Positions 1 to 8,836 of a stretch of 64,000 nt of DNA are shown here, one piece after another. The stretch comes from JABFXX01 sp036489755 (lineage in GTDB: Bacteria > Myxococcota_A > Polyangia > Haliangiales > Haliangiaceae), in contig DASXFD010000059.1 in assembly GCA_036489755.1 (NCBI GenBank), positions 62,001 to 126,000 of the forward strand, in the 5' to 3' direction. The position numbers were made by a program, and so were the translations under genes. How positions within the stretch are numbered: the stretch's first letter is position 1; each line of letters starts with the position of its first letter. The notes beneath the pieces were generated by a model. The model was given only the letters and a program-made list of their open reading frames with translations. It ran no database searches and was not told the origin of the DNA.

Positions 1-339
1 GAGATAGAGCTGTGCCGCGCCGAGCCAGTATGGATTCGGCTGCGTGGTCGGCTCGTAGAGATCGAACGCGACGGCGCGCGGCACACCGACCTCGGCGAAT
101 GGCGCGCTCCGATAGAGCGAGAAGCCTCGTGGTCTCACCGCGAGCGACGCCGAGCCTTCGGCCGTCGGCTCGTCGACGGTGCCGACGATTCCGGGACCGG
201 ACCAAGCTCCGGCGTTCTCGAAGCCGAGCACTTGTTCTGCCGTGAACGACGAGTCCGCTTGGTCGATGCTCGATTCGGAGCCGGCCGAGCAAGCGCTCAG
301 GGCGATCAACCAGGACACGCAAAAGGCGCGCTGTCTCAT
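1..339 (-). CDS. Secreted lipoprotein, 3' part outside the window
   Basis: Reading from the ATG at 339 gives a typical lipoprotein signal peptide ending in the lipobox LSAC, followed by an acidic linker and a passage (VLGFENAGAWSGPG) of the kind seen in beta-sandwich, carbohydrate-binding-like surface proteins. A strong ribosome binding site (AAGGAG) lies just upstream of the ATG, which supports this start. The reading frame is open to the window edge, so only the first 113 codons are visible. The function is unknown; a surface-exposed beta-sandwich protein is inference from the visible residues only. Confidence 0.75.
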   Translation of the reverse strand, partial: MRQRAFCVSWLIALSACSAGSESSIDQADSSFTAEQVLGFENAGAWSGPGIVGTVDEPTAEGSASLAVRPRGFSLYRSAPFAEVGVPRAVAFDLYEPTTQPNPYWLGAAQLYL

Positions 340-430
340 AGTGCTCCTTTGGAGAATGCTAATCACTAGCACGCTCTCACGGAGGACGAACGATGGTTAT
401 TTTCCTGCGGTGTCTAGACGTGTGCGTGTT

Positions 431-1597
431 TCAGACGAGATGCGGCACGATTAGCACCCAGAACAGGATCGAAAGTAGGAGCATCACTCCGGTTGTCACG
501 ACGACTGCCCTGCTGCGGGCGGGCTTGCGCAAGACCGGTGTATCGACCTCGACCGCGACCGCGTCGTACAGATCGCTCGCGCGCGGCTGCGGCGTCTCGG
601 GCCCGGTGAACTTGTCGGAGCCGATGCGGCCGAACGCGACCTGATCGTCGGGCACCTGATCGCGCACGAGCTGCGACAGCGCCGGGCCTTCGACGTCCCA
701 GCCGTGCTCGTGCGCGACCCTGCGCAGGTCGTTCGCGAGATCGAGCGCGCCGTCGTAGCGCCGCTCGCGATCGCGCTCGAGCGCCTTCATCACGATGGCC
801 TCGAGATCTGCGGGATAGTCGGCGACCTTCTCGGAGGGCCGCGGAATGCTCTCCTCGACGAGCGCGTACATCATCGCGACGTCGTTGTCCCGGCGGAACA
901 ACGAGCGGCCGGTCGTCATCTCCCACAGCACGACGCCGATCGAGAACAAGTCGCTGCGTTGATCGAGCGGGTGGCAACGCAGCTGCTCGGGCGACAGGTA
1001 GCCGTACTTGCCCTTGACCGACGTGCCCTGCGTCATGTTGACGTCGATCGCCTTCGCGATGCCGAAGTCGGCGAGCTTCACCTGGCCGTCGTAGCTGACG
1101 AGGATGTTCGACGGGCTCACGTCGCGGTGAACGATCCGGTGCGGCGCGCCATTCGAGTCGGGCGAGTTGTACGCGTGGTCGAGCGCTTCGCACACGCCGA
1201 TGCCGATCCGCAGCGCGGGTCCGTACGGCAGCGCATTGCCCGCCTTCGCGGCGGCGCGCAGCAGGCGCAACACGGTGCCACCGCGCACGTACTCCATCGC
1301 CATCACGTAGCCGTCGTCCTCGAATAGCTCGTAGATGTGGATGATGTTCGGGTGCGTGAGCGTCGCCGACAGCTTCGCTTCGTTGATGAACATCTCGACG
1401 AAATGCGGATCGTCCGTGAAGCTCGGGTGGAGCTTCTTGAGCACGACGTCGCGGCTGAACGCGACCGGTCCACGCTGCTTTGCGAGGTAGACCTCGCCCA
1501 TCCCGCCGGTCGCGAGCTTCGAAATGATGTCGTAGCTCCCGATCGTGTGCTGACCGGAAATCGTGCTGGCCCGACGAGATGCTGCAGACGAGCTCAT
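431..1597 (-). CDS. Membrane-anchored eukaryote-type Ser/Thr protein kinase
   Basis: The 388-residue protein has a complete Hanks-type kinase domain: a glycine loop around residues 28-36 (GGMGEVYLA), the VVLKK lysine at about 54, the catalytic HRDVSPSN at 157-164, the metal-binding DFG at 177-179 and an activation segment ending in YLSPEQ. A short linker leads to one C-terminal membrane helix at about 364-385, so the kinase faces the cytoplasm with almost no periplasmic part. It lacks the PASTA or TPR sensor domains many relatives carry. Its targets cannot be read from sequence. The PP2C phosphatase at 62.6 kb is a possible opposing activity but is far away. Confidence 0.95.
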   Translation of the reverse strand: MSSSAASRRASTISGQHTIGSYDIISKLATGGMGEVYLAKQRGPVAFSRDVVLKKLHPSFTDDPHFVEMFINEAKLSATLTHPNIIHIYELFEDDGYVMAMEYVRGGTVLRLLRAAAKAGNALPYGPALRIGIGVCEALDHAYNSPDSNGAPHRIVHRDVSPSNILVSYDGQVKLADFGIAKAIDVNMTQGTSVKGKYGYLSPEQLRCHPLDQRSDLFSIGVVLWEMTTGRSLFRRDNDVAMMYALVEESIPRPSEKVADYPADLEAIVMKALERDRERRYDGALDLANDLRRVAHEHGWDVEGPALSQLVRDQVPDDQVAFGRIGSDKFTGPETPQPRASDLYDAVAVEVDTPVLRKPARSRAVVVTTGVMLLLSILFWVLIVPHLV

Positions 1598-1696
1598 GAG
1601 TTTTCAACCCCACGCTCAGCTTCTTCGTCGCGTGAGGTAAGAGTCAAGGCACACAGTTTTGCGCGCCTCACTCTCCGAAAAAGATCGGTGTGCAGC

Positions 1697-1708
1697 TCAC
1701 ACGTGTGA
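1697..1708. promoter_or_regulatory. Perfect 12-bp palindrome between two minus-strand genes
   Basis: TCACACGTGTGA is a perfect inverted repeat. It lies just past the stop of the 315-residue membrane protein gene and about 100 bp upstream of the Ser/Thr kinase start, both on the minus strand. A dyad operator or a stalled-transcription hairpin are both possible; no T-run follows it. A TTGACT hexamer sits between it and the kinase start, so a promoter for the kinase in this gap is plausible. Confidence 0.3.
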
Positions 1709-1718
1709 ACGGTGGAGT

Positions 1719-2666
1719 TCAGAAGTGACCGCCGAACACGAACGCGGCACCGCCGTTCGTCGGCGCGACGCTTACCTCCGCCGACTCGTGGGGCGACCAG
1801 TTGGTGACGAACGCGAGCACCACCGTCGCGATCCCGGCCGCGGCGGCCGCACCGATGAAGATGTTCGTGCGCAGCTGTGTCGACTTCGCATCGTTGTAGA
1901 GCGAGCTCGCGGACGCGCCGTCGCCCGCGGCCACCGCCGACTTGATCTGATCGCGTTGGTCGAGCGTCGACACGCCCTCTACGATCGCGCCGGCGCCGAG
2001 CCCCACCGTCACGATGCCCGTGAGCAGGATCCACTTGCGGGCGACACCGTGGTCGTCGTCCATGCGCGTCGTGGCCTGGATGCCGCCCGCGCTCGCCTTC
2101 GCCTCTGCCTTCGGCAGCAGCGGCGGCGCGTCGAGCGAGATCGTCATCGTTTGCCCCGGGCCGGCGTCGAACTGCTTCGAGGCCTGGCGGCCGCCGTCGA
2201 ACGACGCGGCGACGGTGCGCGCGCCGGGCTGCGCGAAGAACGTGTGATGGATGGCCGCCTTCCCGTTCACCGCGCGCGCATCGAGCGCCAGCGTGCACGG
2301 CTCGTTGCACGTGATCTCCAGCTGCGAGAGTCGCGGTGACAAGCTCGACAGGATCGCCTCGGCGACCTGGCGCGCCTCCTGGTCGCTCGGATATCGGCGC
2401 AGCAGCTCGGCGGCGAGCGTCGCGGCCATCGCCTCGTGCTTCGCGGCAAGTCGCGCACGCGCCGCGTTGCGAAGCGCTGCCGCCGACGGCGCGAGCGAAT
2501 CGGCGAGCTCGTAGAGATCCGCAGCGCGCGCGGGATCGCCTGCGAGCATCGCTTCTTGCGCCTGCGAAAAGGCCGTGGCCGCACCGTTGATGTCGTCGGC
2601 AAACGCGGGTCGCGCACACATCGTGACGGCGACAACGAGAGATATAATTGTGATTCGGCTCATCAT
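1719..2666 (-). CDS. Secreted TPR-like protein with PEGA-like domain and two membrane helices
   Basis: The 315-residue protein starts with a signal peptide ending near ARPAFA-DD. An alpha-helical region (about 25-110) resembling one or two tetratricopeptide units follows. Next is a beta-rich stretch of about 80 residues with the pattern of PEGA-type domains, and then two hydrophobic segments at about 210-235 and 265-290. This plan is common in myxobacterial proteins of unknown function, often near Ser/Thr kinases, as here. I infer a periplasmic or envelope role and cannot name a reaction. Two ATG codons lie side by side at the start; either would serve. Confidence 0.8.
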   Translation of the reverse strand: MMSRITIISLVVAVTMCARPAFADDINGAATAFSQAQEAMLAGDPARAADLYELADSLAPSAAALRNAARARLAAKHEAMAATLAAELLRRYPSDQEARQVAEAILSSLSPRLSQLEITCNEPCTLALDARAVNGKAAIHHTFFAQPGARTVAASFDGGRQASKQFDAGPGQTMTISLDAPPLLPKAEAKASAGGIQATTRMDDDHGVARKWILLTGIVTVGLGAGAIVEGVSTLDQRDQIKSAVAAGDGASASSLYNDAKSTQLRTNIFIGAAAAAGIATVVLAFVTNWSPHESAEVSVAPTNGGAAFVFGGHF

Positions 2667-2669
2667 CTC

Positions 2670-2696
2670 TTATCCATGGTTAACGTTGTTGGATAA
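2670..2696. promoter_or_regulatory. Inverted repeat in a divergent promoter region
   Basis: The arms TTATCCA (2670-2676) and TGGATAA (2690-2696) form a perfect 7-bp inverted repeat around a 13-bp spacer that itself contains GTTAAC. The element lies in the only AT-rich stretch between the divergent genes starting at 2666 (minus) and 2750 (plus), a few bases upstream of the minus-strand start. This is the expected place for an operator of a dimeric regulator acting on one or both genes. Confidence 0.4.
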
Positions 2697-2749
2697 TGAC
2701 GTACATATGCGATCTTGAGGAAAACATCGTCTATTGCTAGCTTCTGCGC

Positions 2750-3220
2750 ATGAAACAGATCGCGAGCGTCGTGTTCGCATTCATCGTGCTGAATACCGTC
2801 GGATTCGTCGTCTATCGCGCATCCTCGACGTCGGACGCAGCGACTGTGAGCTCGGCCCCGAGCCACATTGCACCTGATCCGATCGCGAGCCAACCGAAAC
2901 CGTCTGCGCCGATCGCGCCGCGCGTCTCCGAAACACCGAACGTATCGGCGCCCACGCGAGAAGCCACGGTGGAAGAGCCCGCGGCACCAAGACCTACCCA
3001 AAACCTCGTCGAGAACCCGCATCCTGCGTTACATACGCGCGTCGTGAAAGCGCCGCCGCGCCGAGTGCAGCAAAACGCTGCGCCCGCGATCGTACCGAAG
3101 CCGGTTGTGGAGACGCCCGCAACGCCGCCGCCTGCACAGGTCGCTGCACCGGCGGTCGCGCCGAAGCCCGACGACGTCATGCACCAGATGGAGGCAAATC
3201 CGTACAAGCGCGGCGAATGA
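2750..3220 (+). CDS. Small single-pass membrane protein with Pro/Ala-rich tail
   Basis: The 156-residue protein has an N-terminal hydrophobic segment (about residues 4-23) acting as an uncleaved anchor or signal, followed by a low-complexity extracytoplasmic region rich in Pro, Ala, Val and Thr. No folded domain or catalytic motif is visible. Such tails resemble the periplasm-spanning linkers of TonB-like proteins, but there is no TonB C-terminal domain. The gene is divergent from the TPR-like protein gene. Its function is unknown. Confidence 0.7.
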   Translation: MKQIASVVFAFIVLNTVGFVVYRASSTSDAATVSSAPSHIAPDPIASQPKPSAPIAPRVSETPNVSAPTREATVEEPAAPRPTQNLVENPHPALHTRVVKAPPRRVQQNAAPAIVPKPVVETPATPPPAQVAAPAVAPKPDDVMHQMEANPYKRGE

Positions 3221-3267
3221 TGTGAGGTGGATTTCGATCGAATGAGTTACTGCATTGCTGCACGTCG

Positions 3268-3282
3268 CGAGAATCATTCTCT
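3268..3282. promoter_or_regulatory. Fur-box-like palindrome upstream of the LamG cluster
   Basis: The core GAGAATCATTCTC (3269-3281) is a perfect dyad with a single central base and matches the 7-1-7 layout of ferric uptake regulator (Fur) sites in proteobacteria. It lies in a 204-bp AT-rich intergenic stretch about 140 bp upstream of the first LamG lipoprotein. The likeness is by eye only. A different regulator with a similar site, or chance in an AT-rich patch, cannot be excluded. Confidence 0.4.
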
Positions 3283-3424
3283 TCGTATTTTGAATATGAA
3301 TATCGTCTAATTTAGTCGCTTGAGCCGTTTTGATGAATGCAGTACGGTGGGCTCCGTTCGATTGAGGTGCAGCGCGATTGGCCGCTCGATGTAGGAGCGG
3401 ACACTCCCTAACTTCGGAGCTTTC

Positions 3425-5041
3425 ATGACTCGCCAGACCGAGATCCTGCTGAGCGTGTGCGCGTGCGTTCTCGCGCCCGCGTGCGGAGACAACAAGACGA
3501 ATTCCAACAGCGGCCCCGACGCCGGCATGGCCACCGACGGCCCGAACGACTCGGGCATGCGGCCGACCGACGCGAAGATCGATGCGCCGGAAGGCTCGGG
3601 CTCGGGCTCGGGAATGCCCGCGCTGATGCCGATCCTCGACTACTCGTTCGAGGACGTCGGCTCCACGGTTGCCGACAGCTCGGGCAACGCGTTCGACGGC
3701 ACGCTCACCGGCGATCCGGGATCGATCTGGACGAACGGCGGGCGCAACGGCAACGGCCTGTGGCTGCAGAACCCGGGCGCCAACATGGCGACGGCCGAGT
3801 ACGTGTCGCTGCCGAGCGGCGTGTTCACCGGTGTCACCGATTACACGATCACGTTCTGGGTCAAGCTCGATCAGAACCTCGCGTGGCAGCGCGTGTACGA
3901 CTTCGGCAACGGCCTGAGCGGTGCCGCGAACCGCTTCGCGTACTTCACGCCGCTCGGGTTCCTGCCGAACCCCGACGTCGGTTTGATGGCCGACGTGTTC
4001 ACCGCCGCGGGCGGCAGCAACCAGATGACGGCCGACGACAACATCGTCAACACGCAGACGCAGTTTCCGATCGGCGTGTGGAAGCACGTCGCGATCACGA
4101 CGAGCGCCGGCGTGCAGACGATGTACGTCGACGGGTTCCCCGTCGGCACGCTGACCGGCGACGCGGTGCCCGCGTCCCAGCTCGAGCCACTCGCGCCGCA
4201 ATCGTGGCTCGGTAGGTCGCGGTTCGCGCCCGCCGATCCGGGTCTCGACGGCACGCTCGACGACTTCTACGTGTTCAACAAGGCGCTCACCTCGGACGAG
4301 ATCGCGACGCAGCTCGCGCTGCCCCAAAAGGACTACACGTACTGGCGCTTCGACGAAGGCACCGGCACGACCGCGGCCGATCTGTCGGACTACAAGAACA
4401 CGGCGGCGCTCGAGAACGGCGTGACCTGGGATAGCGACGCTCGCCTCGGCGGCGCCGTGCAATTGCCGGGCGGCGCGGCCGGCGCGACCGGCCCGACGGT
4501 CGAGCTCGCGAAGAACCCGCTCGCCGACTGCACGAACCAGCTCACGATCGCCGCGTGGGTCAAGCTCGACGCGCTCACGGCGTGGACGCAGATCTTCGAG
4601 GTCACGAGCGACGTCGGCGTCCCCGGCGAAGAATGGCTCGACCTGATCTCGTATGACGGCGCGGCGCCGCACTTCGCGATGATCACGTCGACCGGTGACA
4701 ACCTCGACCTCGTCGCCGCTTCGAACCCGTTCGACAACGGGTCCGGCCAGGCCGACGGCAAGTGGCACCACATCGCGGTCACGGTCGCGCCCGACGCGAC
4801 CGACAACACGAAGAACGACGTCGTGATGTACGGCGACGGCGCGGTCATCGGCAGCGTGACGACGACGGCCTACGTCTCGGCGTTTTCGAGCACGACGACC
4901 GGCGCGCCGATGACGCATGCCTGGCTCGGCAAGTCGCGCTTCAGCGATCCGTACCTCGCGGGCTCGCTCGACGATCTGCGCGTGAGCTGCCGCGCGTACA
5001 CCGCGGACGAGATCAAGAACCTCGCCACGCCGGCCAAATGA
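3425..5041 (+). CDS. Lipoprotein with two LamG/concanavalin-like domains (first of a tandem pair)
   Basis: The 538-residue protein has a signal peptide with lipobox APAC, then a disordered linker rich in Asp, Gly, Pro and Ser (including GSGSGSG) up to about residue 63. Two laminin-G/concanavalin-like beta-sandwich domains of about 220 residues each follow. Each shows the usual landmarks: a start like LDYSFEDVGSTVADSSG, a central WVKLD strand, the WKHVAITTS or WHHIAVTV strand, and an ending like GTLDDFYVFNKALTSDEI. LamG folds usually bind glycans or act as adhesion modules, so a surface glycan-binding role is inferred. The next gene is a close paralogue overlapping it by 4 bp, and a GH43 enzyme follows. 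Confidence 0.92.
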   Translation: MTRQTEILLSVCACVLAPACGDNKTNSNSGPDAGMATDGPNDSGMRPTDAKIDAPEGSGSGSGMPALMPILDYSFEDVGSTVADSSGNAFDGTLTGDPGSIWTNGGRNGNGLWLQNPGANMATAEYVSLPSGVFTGVTDYTITFWVKLDQNLAWQRVYDFGNGLSGAANRFAYFTPLGFLPNPDVGLMADVFTAAGGSNQMTADDNIVNTQTQFPIGVWKHVAITTSAGVQTMYVDGFPVGTLTGDAVPASQLEPLAPQSWLGRSRFAPADPGLDGTLDDFYVFNKALTSDEIATQLALPQKDYTYWRFDEGTGTTAADLSDYKNTAALENGVTWDSDARLGGAVQLPGGAAGATGPTVELAKNPLADCTNQLTIAAWVKLDALTAWTQIFEVTSDVGVPGEEWLDLISYDGAAPHFAMITSTGDNLDLVAASNPFDNGSGQADGKWHHIAVTVAPDATDNTKNDVVMYGDGAVIGSVTTTAYVSAFSSTTTGAPMTHAWLGKSRFSDPYLAGSLDDLRVSCRAYTADEIKNLATPAK

Positions 5042-6564
5042 TGCGCGCGCTCGTCGTCTCGGTCACGCTCGTGTCGTCTGCGTGCACGGTCATCACGAGT
5101 GACCTGTTGAGCGGAGGTCCCGGCTCGGGATCCGGCATGCACATGGACGCGAGCATCGGTTCGGGGTCGGGCTCCGGCCCCGGCTCGGGGACACCGGTCA
5201 CCGACGGGCTCGTGCTCGACTACGAGTTCGACGACTGCTCGGGTACCGTCGCGACCGACGCGACGGCCGGCAAGCACGACGGCACGATCACCGGAGCGAC
5301 GACGATCTGGAGCGGTAGCGGCGGCCGCCACGGCTGCGACATCACGATGGCGCCGGTGAACCCGGCGACCGCGTACGTGACCGTGCCCGCCGGCATCTTC
5401 ACGAACGTCAGCGACTTCACGATCGCGACGTGGGTGCGCATGACCAGCAACCCGAGCTGGGCACGCATCTACGATCTCGGCGGCAATGCGGCCGGCTTCA
5501 TGTACCTGTCGACGAACGGCTACGCGGTCGGCACGACGAACGACATCGGCGTCGATGCCGACTGGTACTTCGCGCCGACCGGCAGCGCGTCGGCGGGCGT
5601 CGACTCGTACCTCGGCACGACGACCGCGTTGCCGACGGGCGTGTGGAAGCACGTCGCGATCACCGGCAAGGGCAGCACGGGCGAGCGCCACATCTACATC
5701 GATGGCTTCCCGGCCGCCGACCTCACCTCGAGCCAGCCGATCTCGCCGAGCCAGTACGAGCCGCTCGGCGACTCGTGGATCGGCAAGTCGCGCTTCGATT
5801 CGTCGGGCGATCCCGGGTTCCCCGGCGAGATCGACGAGTTCAAGATCTACAATCAGATCCTCACGCCGGATCAGATCGCGAACCTGGCGTGGCCGCAGTC
5901 GGACTATCACTACTGGCGCTTCGACGAAGCGGGCGGCACGACCGCCGCCGACTCCTCCGACTTCGCGGCCGGCAGCTCGAGCTTCACCGCCACGCTGCAG
6001 AGCTCGGCGAGCTTCGCCGTGGACCTCGGCATCCTCGGCAACGCGATCGCGTTCGGCGGCGGCGGCGCCGGCACGTCGAGCCCGTACGCGGAGATCGACG
6101 GCAACCCGTTCGCCACGTGCGACAAATCGAACGAGCTCACGATCGCGGCGTGGATCCAGATCAAGGCGTACGCGACGAACAGCCACGTGTTCGACTTCGG
6201 CGGCGCCGCGGCCGACGTCTATCTGGCGCCGATGAACGGCACGTCGCAGCTCGCGGTCGGCCTGACGTCGCCCGGCGGCAGCCTCACGATCACGCACTCG
6301 CCGATCGCGGCCGATGGCTCGTGGCACCACGTCGCGGTCACGATGGACGCGACGAGCAACGTGTCGCTGTACATCGACGGCGCGCAGGTCGAGGTCCAGA
6401 GCACCGCCGCGAAGGCGTCGGACTTCGCCGGCACGGCGATCACGCAGGCGTACCTGGCGAAGTCGCGCAGCAACGATCCGTACTTCGATGGCTCGATCGA
6501 CGAGCTCCGCATCGCGTGCAGGGCCTACACCCCGGACGAGATCAAGACTCTCGCCCACAAGTGA
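5038..6564 (+). CDS. Lipoprotein with two LamG/concanavalin-like domains (second of a tandem pair)
   Basis: This 508-residue paralogue of the preceding protein has the same plan: lipobox SSAC, a GSGSGSGPGSG linker, and two LamG domains with WVRMT...WKHVAITG and WIQIK...WHHVAVTM strands. The start is the first of two adjacent ATG codons, giving an ATGA overlap with the upstream stop; the second ATG (5041) works equally well. The overlap implies translational coupling. The pair probably arose by tandem duplication of an already doubled LamG unit. It lies 6 bp upstream of the GH43-like lipoprotein, so all three are likely co-transcribed and act on the same extracellular glycan. Confidence 0.92.
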   Translation: MMRALVVSVTLVSSACTVITSDLLSGGPGSGSGMHMDASIGSGSGSGPGSGTPVTDGLVLDYEFDDCSGTVATDATAGKHDGTITGATTIWSGSGGRHGCDITMAPVNPATAYVTVPAGIFTNVSDFTIATWVRMTSNPSWARIYDLGGNAAGFMYLSTNGYAVGTTNDIGVDADWYFAPTGSASAGVDSYLGTTTALPTGVWKHVAITGKGSTGERHIYIDGFPAADLTSSQPISPSQYEPLGDSWIGKSRFDSSGDPGFPGEIDEFKIYNQILTPDQIANLAWPQSDYHYWRFDEAGGTTAADSSDFAAGSSSFTATLQSSASFAVDLGILGNAIAFGGGGAGTSSPYAEIDGNPFATCDKSNELTIAAWIQIKAYATNSHVFDFGGAAADVYLAPMNGTSQLAVGLTSPGGSLTITHSPIAADGSWHHVAVTMDATSNVSLYIDGAQVEVQSTAAKASDFAGTAITQAYLAKSRSNDPYFDGSIDELRIACRAYTPDEIKTLAHK

Positions 6565-6570
6565 GCTGTA

Positions 6571-7605
6571 GTGAGCCAATCGAATTACCTAGTCGCGACT
6601 GCATTGCTCGTATCCTGTCGATCTCCACACGCCGCTGGCTCCGAGGACGCGCCGCGCGATTCTCCGGCCGACGCCGTCACGGTTACCGACGCGCCGCTCG
6701 ATGTCGCACCGGGCGGCAATGGGATGCTGCCGCTCACCGGCGATCTCACGCCGGTGCACGACCCGTCGATCATCGGCGCGAACGGCCTCTACTACGTGTT
6801 CTCGACCGGCGACGGCCTGCCGATCCGCAGCTCGCCCGATCTCGACACGTGGAACAGCGATGGCCAGGTGTTCACGACGCTGCCCTCGTGGATCACGACC
6901 ACCGATTCGAGCGATCCGCTGGGCCTGTGGGCGCCGGATATCTCGTACTGGGCCGGCGAGTTTCACGTCTACTACGCGGCATCGAAGTTCGGCGTGAACA
7001 CGTCGTGCATCGGTCACGCGACCAGCCCGTCGCTGGCGCCACCGTCATGGACCGATCACGGCCCGGTGATCTGCTCGACGGGCAGCGATGACTGGAACGC
7101 GATCGATCCGAACGTCGTGATCGATGCCAGCGGCGATCCGTGGCTGGTCTTCGGCAGCTTCTGGAGCGGCATCAAGCTCATCGAGCTGAGCGCGAGCGGC
7201 GCGCGGCAAGGCTCGGCGTTCTACTCGCTGGCAACTCGCGCGGACACCGCCGTGGAAGGTCCGTTCATCGTCCAGCACGACGACTACTTCTACTTGTTCG
7301 AATCGGTCGGCACGTGCTGCGACGGCAGCGCGAGCACATATCGCATGATGGTCGGCCGCGCGACGGCGCTGACCGGGCCGTACCTCGACGAGGCAGGCAG
7401 CGATCTCGCCGCCGGCGGCGGCACGCAGCTCGTCGCGGGCAACAGCGCGTGGATCGGCCCGGGCCACGACGCGATCTACGCGGCGCCGAACGGCGACTGG
7501 TACAACATCTATCACGCGCTCGACGCCTCGAACGCGTACACACCTACACTCCGCATCGCGGAGCTCCAGTGGGTGAACGACTGGCCAGTTTCGGCAGGGC
7601 CGTAA
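6571..7605 (+). CDS. GH43-family glycosidase lipoprotein (arabinanase-like)
   Basis: This 344-residue protein has a short lipoprotein signal (LLVSC) and a five-bladed beta-propeller of glycoside hydrolase family 43. The expected residues are visible: general base Asp in VHDPSII (about residue 63), the modulating Asp in NAIDPNVV, general acid Glu in VEGPFIV, and the conserved WIGPGHDA. The C-terminal LRIAELQWVNDWPV resembles endo-1,5-alpha-L-arabinanases. I infer cleavage of arabinan or a related pentose polymer at the cell surface. The GTG start leaves 6 bp after the LamG gene, supporting one operon of two glycan-binding lipoproteins and one glycan-cleaving lipoprotein. The exact substrate is uncertain. 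Confidence 0.92.
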   Translation: MSQSNYLVATALLVSCRSPHAAGSEDAPRDSPADAVTVTDAPLDVAPGGNGMLPLTGDLTPVHDPSIIGANGLYYVFSTGDGLPIRSSPDLDTWNSDGQVFTTLPSWITTTDSSDPLGLWAPDISYWAGEFHVYYAASKFGVNTSCIGHATSPSLAPPSWTDHGPVICSTGSDDWNAIDPNVVIDASGDPWLVFGSFWSGIKLIELSASGARQGSAFYSLATRADTAVEGPFIVQHDDYFYLFESVGTCCDGSASTYRMMVGRATALTGPYLDEAGSDLAAGGGTQLVAGNSAWIGPGHDAIYAAPNGDWYNIYHALDASNAYTPTLRIAELQWVNDWPVSAGP

Positions 7606-7717
7606 CACGTGCCTGGGAGTCGAGGCACCGCTCTGGGGATCCGGCTCCCACGCCGTCGGCGCAACACCGTGAAACTGCCCTCGCGGCTGTGGCCCACTCC
7701 TTGATGATGAGCTGCGC

Positions 7718-8827
7718 GTGAAGCGCATAGCGTTGGTTGCCGTGATCATCGGTTGCGCTGGCAAGGCGCCGCCCGAGCCCGCCAATGGTGGCATCGATGC
7801 GCCGACGGGTGGCGACACCGACGCCGGCGGAAGCGACAGCACCTCGCTCGCAGTCAGCGGCACGGTGGTCGACTACTTCACCGGCAACTTGCTCGGCACC
7901 ACGCTCGTGCAGACCGACGGGCTCGATCCGGCGCTCAGCGCGACGTCCGCGGCCGACGGCTCGTACAACCTCCAGCTCGCGACCGGCAGCAAGCTCTACT
8001 TGATCGGCTCGCGCGCCAACTACATGTCGACGCGTAATCCGGCGACCACGGTCGCGGCGATGCCGGTCATGCAGAACCTGTTCGTGGTCTCCGAGAGCGA
8101 CGTGCAGCGCCAGTACTCGTCGGTCGGCTCGGCCGAGATCGGGGACGACGGCTATCTCGAAGTCCAGCTCGAGAAGAACGACGGCACGCCGCTCACCGGC
8201 ATCGCGCCGACGGCGATCCAGCTGCTCGACGCCGAAGGCTCCGCGGTGGTCGTATCGACGTACTTCGCGGGCGCGGTCGGCGACCTCGACACGACGGTGC
8301 TCACGTCGACCGCCGAGGGCTCGAACGGCGCGCGCGCGGGCCTGCTCAACGTTCCGAAGGGCGCTTACTCGCTCGCGGTCACGTACGCGAACGGGATGGG
8401 CCAGCCGAACACGAACTACACGCCGATCGTCGTCGACGCCGGCGCCACGACGCTCGCGATCTCCGGCGGGCTCGGCACGCCGTCGACCGCACCGCTGCCG
8501 ACGATGCCGTCGTTTGCGACCGACATCTATCCGCGCCTGCAAACCGCGGCGGCCGGCGGGCTCGGCTGCGCGAACTGCCACACGGCGACCGGCCCGGAAG
8601 GTGCGAGCTCCTTGCCGTACGACGGCGCGGTCGCGGACACGTTCACGCTCGTCACCACGACACCGACCGTCGTCGTGATCGCGACGCCCGCGACGTCGCT
8701 GTTCCTGACGATGCCGCTCTACGAAATCACGCCGCCGCAAAATCACCCGAACGCGACGTTCCTCGATACGACCGATCCCGATTACCAGCTGTTCCTCGCG
8801 TGGATCACGGCGGGCGCGAAGCCGTAA
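7718..8827 (+). CDS. Lipoprotein with carboxypeptidase-regulatory-like domain and C-terminal CxxCH
   Basis: The 369-residue protein begins at GTG with a lipobox (VIIGC) and an Asp/Gly-rich linker. A domain at about 45-110 (VSGTVVDYFTGN...SAADGSYNL) matches the beta-sandwich of carboxypeptidase regulatory-like (CarboxypepD_reg) domains. The C-terminal 110 residues contain one haem-binding CANCH motif at about residue 284 in a context typical of the small cytochrome-like modules of myxobacterial lipoproteins, with a distal Met possible in LFLTMPLY. It may bind one c-type haem, or the motif may be a relic. No partner gene is adjacent. Function unknown. Confidence 0.8.
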   Translation: MKRIALVAVIIGCAGKAPPEPANGGIDAPTGGDTDAGGSDSTSLAVSGTVVDYFTGNLLGTTLVQTDGLDPALSATSAADGSYNLQLATGSKLYLIGSRANYMSTRNPATTVAAMPVMQNLFVVSESDVQRQYSSVGSAEIGDDGYLEVQLEKNDGTPLTGIAPTAIQLLDAEGSAVVVSTYFAGAVGDLDTTVLTSTAEGSNGARAGLLNVPKGAYSLAVTYANGMGQPNTNYTPIVVDAGATTLAISGGLGTPSTAPLPTMPSFATDIYPRLQTAAAGGLGCANCHTATGPEGASSLPYDGAVADTFTLVTTTPTVVVIATPATSLFLTMPLYEITPPQNHPNATFLDTTDPDYQLFLAWITAGAKP

Positions 8828-8836
8828 GCTGCGCGG

